In this document: positions 62,590 to 64,000 of the stretch, one piece after another | Numbering within the stretch: position 1 is the stretch's first letter | Layout: each line of letters opens with the position of its first letter | Assembly (NCBI GenBank): GCA_025965975.1 | Contig: JAOPVX010000194.1 | Coordinates: forward strand, 1-64,000 | Source of the DNA: Mycobacterium sp. | GTDB lineage: Bacteria > Actinomycetota > Actinomycetes > Mycobacteriales > Mycobacteriaceae | Length of the DNA stretch: 64,000 bases | Reading direction: 5' to 3' | Program-made: the position numbers and the translations under genes | The notes under the pieces: generated by a model | What the model saw: the letters and a program-made list of their open reading frames with translations, nothing else | Told to the model about the DNA's origin: nothing | The model's database searches: none

Positions 62590-62773
62590 CGTCGTGAGAC
62601 TTCCTCACCTGTCTGGGATTTCGTTGCGGCAATATTCGGCCACCGTGGACTTGGGAGCGAACGGGTCACACACACGCCCGTCTACATCTCGGGACACGGT
62701 GCAATAGGCCTGTGGCACTGCGATATTGGGTGGATTCCATGAACTCCCGAACCGATCGGTCGCCAACGGCGCT

Positions 62774-62789
62774 TAGACCGATCAGTCTA
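62774..62789. promoter_or_regulatory. 16-bp TetR-type palindrome
   Basis: TAGACCGATCAGTCTA is symmetric except for one base pair, the usual form of a TetR-family operator. It lies between the SDR fragment/GAF unit and the hydrolase, 110 bp from operator copy 3. Confidence 0.55.
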
Positions 62790-62898
62790 GTCAAAGACTA
62801 CGACGTGGGAGGAGAATTCGTCAACCCGTGAAGAACGAAGCCGCTTCGACAGCAGTCGACGGCCGATCCTACTTGCTCACCGGCATCTTCGGATGCTA

Positions 62899-62920
62899 TT
62901 AGTTGAACCAGTCTGTATAA
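62899..62920 (+). promoter_or_regulatory. Operator copy 3 (diverged GACTAGTC-type site)
   Basis: 17 of 22 positions match the operator at 38965-38986 and 52924-52945, with AGTCTGTA conserved in the core and right arm. It lies 78 bp before a paralogous hydrolase start. Confidence 0.6.
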
Positions 62921-62997
62921 CTGGTGGTGCGCCGCATCCGCGGCCGCGTGGCCGTGGCGACAACGGCGGACAAGCGTCTGAACCGAGGGGAACAATC

Positions 62998-63753
62998 ATG
63001 ACCGACCTCCATCTCGACACTGCACTTACACTCGTCTTCGTCCATGGCGTCCTCGACGACGGGGCCGTCTGGCGCGGCGTGATCTCGGCGCTTGCAGTCC
63101 CCGACACCGAGACGGTCGGTGTGGACCTCGCCGGAATGAGTGGTCGTCCCGACGAGCCCGGTCCATTCAGCCTGGACGGCTACGCGAACGACGTGATCAC
63201 TGTCCTCGACGACATCACCACACCGGTCGTGTTGATTGGGCACAGCATGGGTGCCCAGATCGTCGAGTTGGCGGCCGATGCGCGCCCCGAAAAGGTGGTT
63301 GGGCTGGTCCTTATCGCCCCAATCCCACTGGCGGGTTCGCAGCTGCCTGAAGAGGCCGTCGCCCCCCTCAAGAGCGTCGGCGGCAGCGTCGAGATGCTGC
63401 GCACGAGCCGTCTGCAGGCAAGCCCTAACTTCCCGGAACCGGAGTTGACTCGGATCAGCGAAGCGGGGGCCAGAATCGCCCCCGCCGCGGTTCGGGAGTT
63501 CGTCGATCTGTGGAACTTCGGGGTACCCCAGGGTCGTGAAGCGACAGCCTTTTCCGGACCCGCGATGGTCATACGGGGTGAGGCCGATCCCCTGGCTACC
63601 AGCGATCTGATCGAGGCTGGGGTGACGCACCGGTTCGGCGCTGCGACGTTGAACACGGTTGTCGCCGCTGGGCATTGGATTCACGCCGAGCAGCCCGTGG
63701 CCGTCGCCGACTTGCTCGGCCAATTCGTTACTGCGTTGAGGCTCGCCCAGTGA
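62998..63753 (+). CDS. Alpha/beta hydrolase, paralogue of 39057
   Basis: 251 residues from ATG 62998 (upstream GAGGGGAA). LVFVHGVLDDGAVWRGVI oxyanion region, LIGHSMGAQIVELAADARPE (Ser83), VIRGEADPLATSDLIEAG (Asp), and GHWIHAEQPVAVADLLGQFV (His). It shares order and wording with the hydrolase at 39057 (VLIxxMG..QI.ELA ... RPE). The diverged operator copy upstream supports common regulation. Substrate unknown. Confidence 0.87.
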   Translation: MTDLHLDTALTLVFVHGVLDDGAVWRGVISALAVPDTETVGVDLAGMSGRPDEPGPFSLDGYANDVITVLDDITTPVVLIGHSMGAQIVELAADARPEKVVGLVLIAPIPLAGSQLPEEAVAPLKSVGGSVEMLRTSRLQASPNFPEPELTRISEAGARIAPAAVREFVDLWNFGVPQGREATAFSGPAMVIRGEADPLATSDLIEAGVTHRFGAATLNTVVAAGHWIHAEQPVAVADLLGQFVTALRLAQ

Positions 63754-63829
63754 TCAGTACGCGCGACGCGCGAACGTCCACGGGCTCGGCGTGGTTATCG
63801 AGCCCGGCAACGCCACCGCAGGCTCTGCC

Positions 63830-64000
63830 GTGACCGCTCTTCGTCGAATCGCCATTTTGGACGATTACCAGGACGTCGCAAGGGGTATGGCCGACTGGGC
63901 CTCGCTGAACATGGAGGTGGCCGTTTTCCACCAGCCATTTTCCGACGCTGGCGAGGTGATCAGCGCTCTGACCGGCTTCGAAGTCGTGGTGGCGATGCGT
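63830..64000 (+). CDS. D-2-hydroxyacid dehydrogenase family, N-terminal part
   Basis: 57 codons from GTG 63830 to the window edge: LRRIAILDDYQDVARGMADW and VAVFHQPFSDAGEVISALTG then FEVVVAMR. This is the catalytic-domain start of a D-2-hydroxyacid or phosphoglycerate-dehydrogenase-like enzyme (NAD-binding domain beyond the edge). 76 bp after the hydrolase gene, same strand. Confidence 0.75.
   Translation, partial: MTALRRIAILDDYQDVARGMADWASLNMEVAVFHQPFSDAGEVISALTGFEVVVAMR

Larger units (their letters stand above)
62590..62997. other. 400-bp divergent regulatory gap
   Basis: No gene. It holds two operator-like palindromes (62774-62789 and 62899-62920) between the divergent SDR-GAF unit and the third hydrolase. 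Confidence 0.55.

Noticed and set aside
1..64000. tRNA, rRNA and riboswitch genes
   Set aside because: No cloverleaf, rRNA core or classical aptamer sequence was recognised by eye; a covariance-model scan would be decisive.

Overview
The window is high-GC actinobacterial DNA, almost certainly from a rapid-growing Mycobacterium/Mycolicibacterium. The diagnostic items are a complete yrbEAB-mceABCDEF operon with two Mce-associated genes, a DUF732 protein, an antigen 85/MPT51-like esterase, a TcrXY-like two-component system, DUF3060 and DszA/DszC/SsuD-type flavin enzymes. Both ends cut through genes.

1-5257: small detoxification and regulator genes (haloalkane dehalogenase cut by the left edge, methyltransferase with divergent MarR regulator, frameshifted DUF899 protein, tautomerase with divergent HxlR regulator, F420/NADP-type oxidoreductase). 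6200-20110: an organosulfur-scavenging island. It holds two DszC-like plus DszA-like flavin monooxygenase pairs, a six-gene minus-strand operon (binding lipoprotein, two permeases, fused double ATPase, LLM monooxygenase, acyl-CoA-dehydrogenase-type monooxygenase) whose genes nearly all overlap by 4 bp, a divergent SsuD-type desulfonase, and two broken partners (an MFS transporter and a truncated DszC-like gene).

20111-29845: a decayed zone. Fragments of an aminoglycoside-phosphotransferase-family gene, a LuxR regulator, SHOCT and L7/L12-like proteins and an MmcQ protein lie between intact genes for small secreted proteins, a DUF3060 membrane protein, a MarR regulator and a glycine-rich PadR-like protein. 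Two copies of a roughly 60-bp repeat, 4.2 kb apart, bracket the secreted-protein part.

29846-38348: a lipoprotein phospholipase C/phosphatase, a TcrXY-like two-component system, and an exported molybdenum aldehyde oxidoreductase (Mo, FAD and 2Fe-2S subunits; the last with a Tat signal and a lipobox) coupled to a small secreted protein.

38400-55876: the mce operon (40050-51777, plus a MPT51-like gene to 52772) is bracketed by two related modules of the form promoter/operator, alpha/beta hydrolase, CocE-like hydrolase. On the left the hydrolase is intact and CocE is a remnant; on the right the hydrolase is a remnant and CocE is intact. A third, diverged copy of the operator precedes a paralogous hydrolase at 62998. 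This reciprocal decay around an mce locus, with a shared operator, is the most notable structure in the window.

55917-64000: acyl-CoA metabolism (acetoacetyl-CoA synthetase, enoyl-CoA hydratase, acyl-CoA ligase), an HSL-type esterase, a GAF protein coupled to an SDR fragment, the third hydrolase, and the start of a D-2-hydroxyacid dehydrogenase. No rRNA, tRNA or CRISPR array was recognised. Several frameshifts sit in homopolymers or short duplications, so read-level support should be considered before calling each gene dead.
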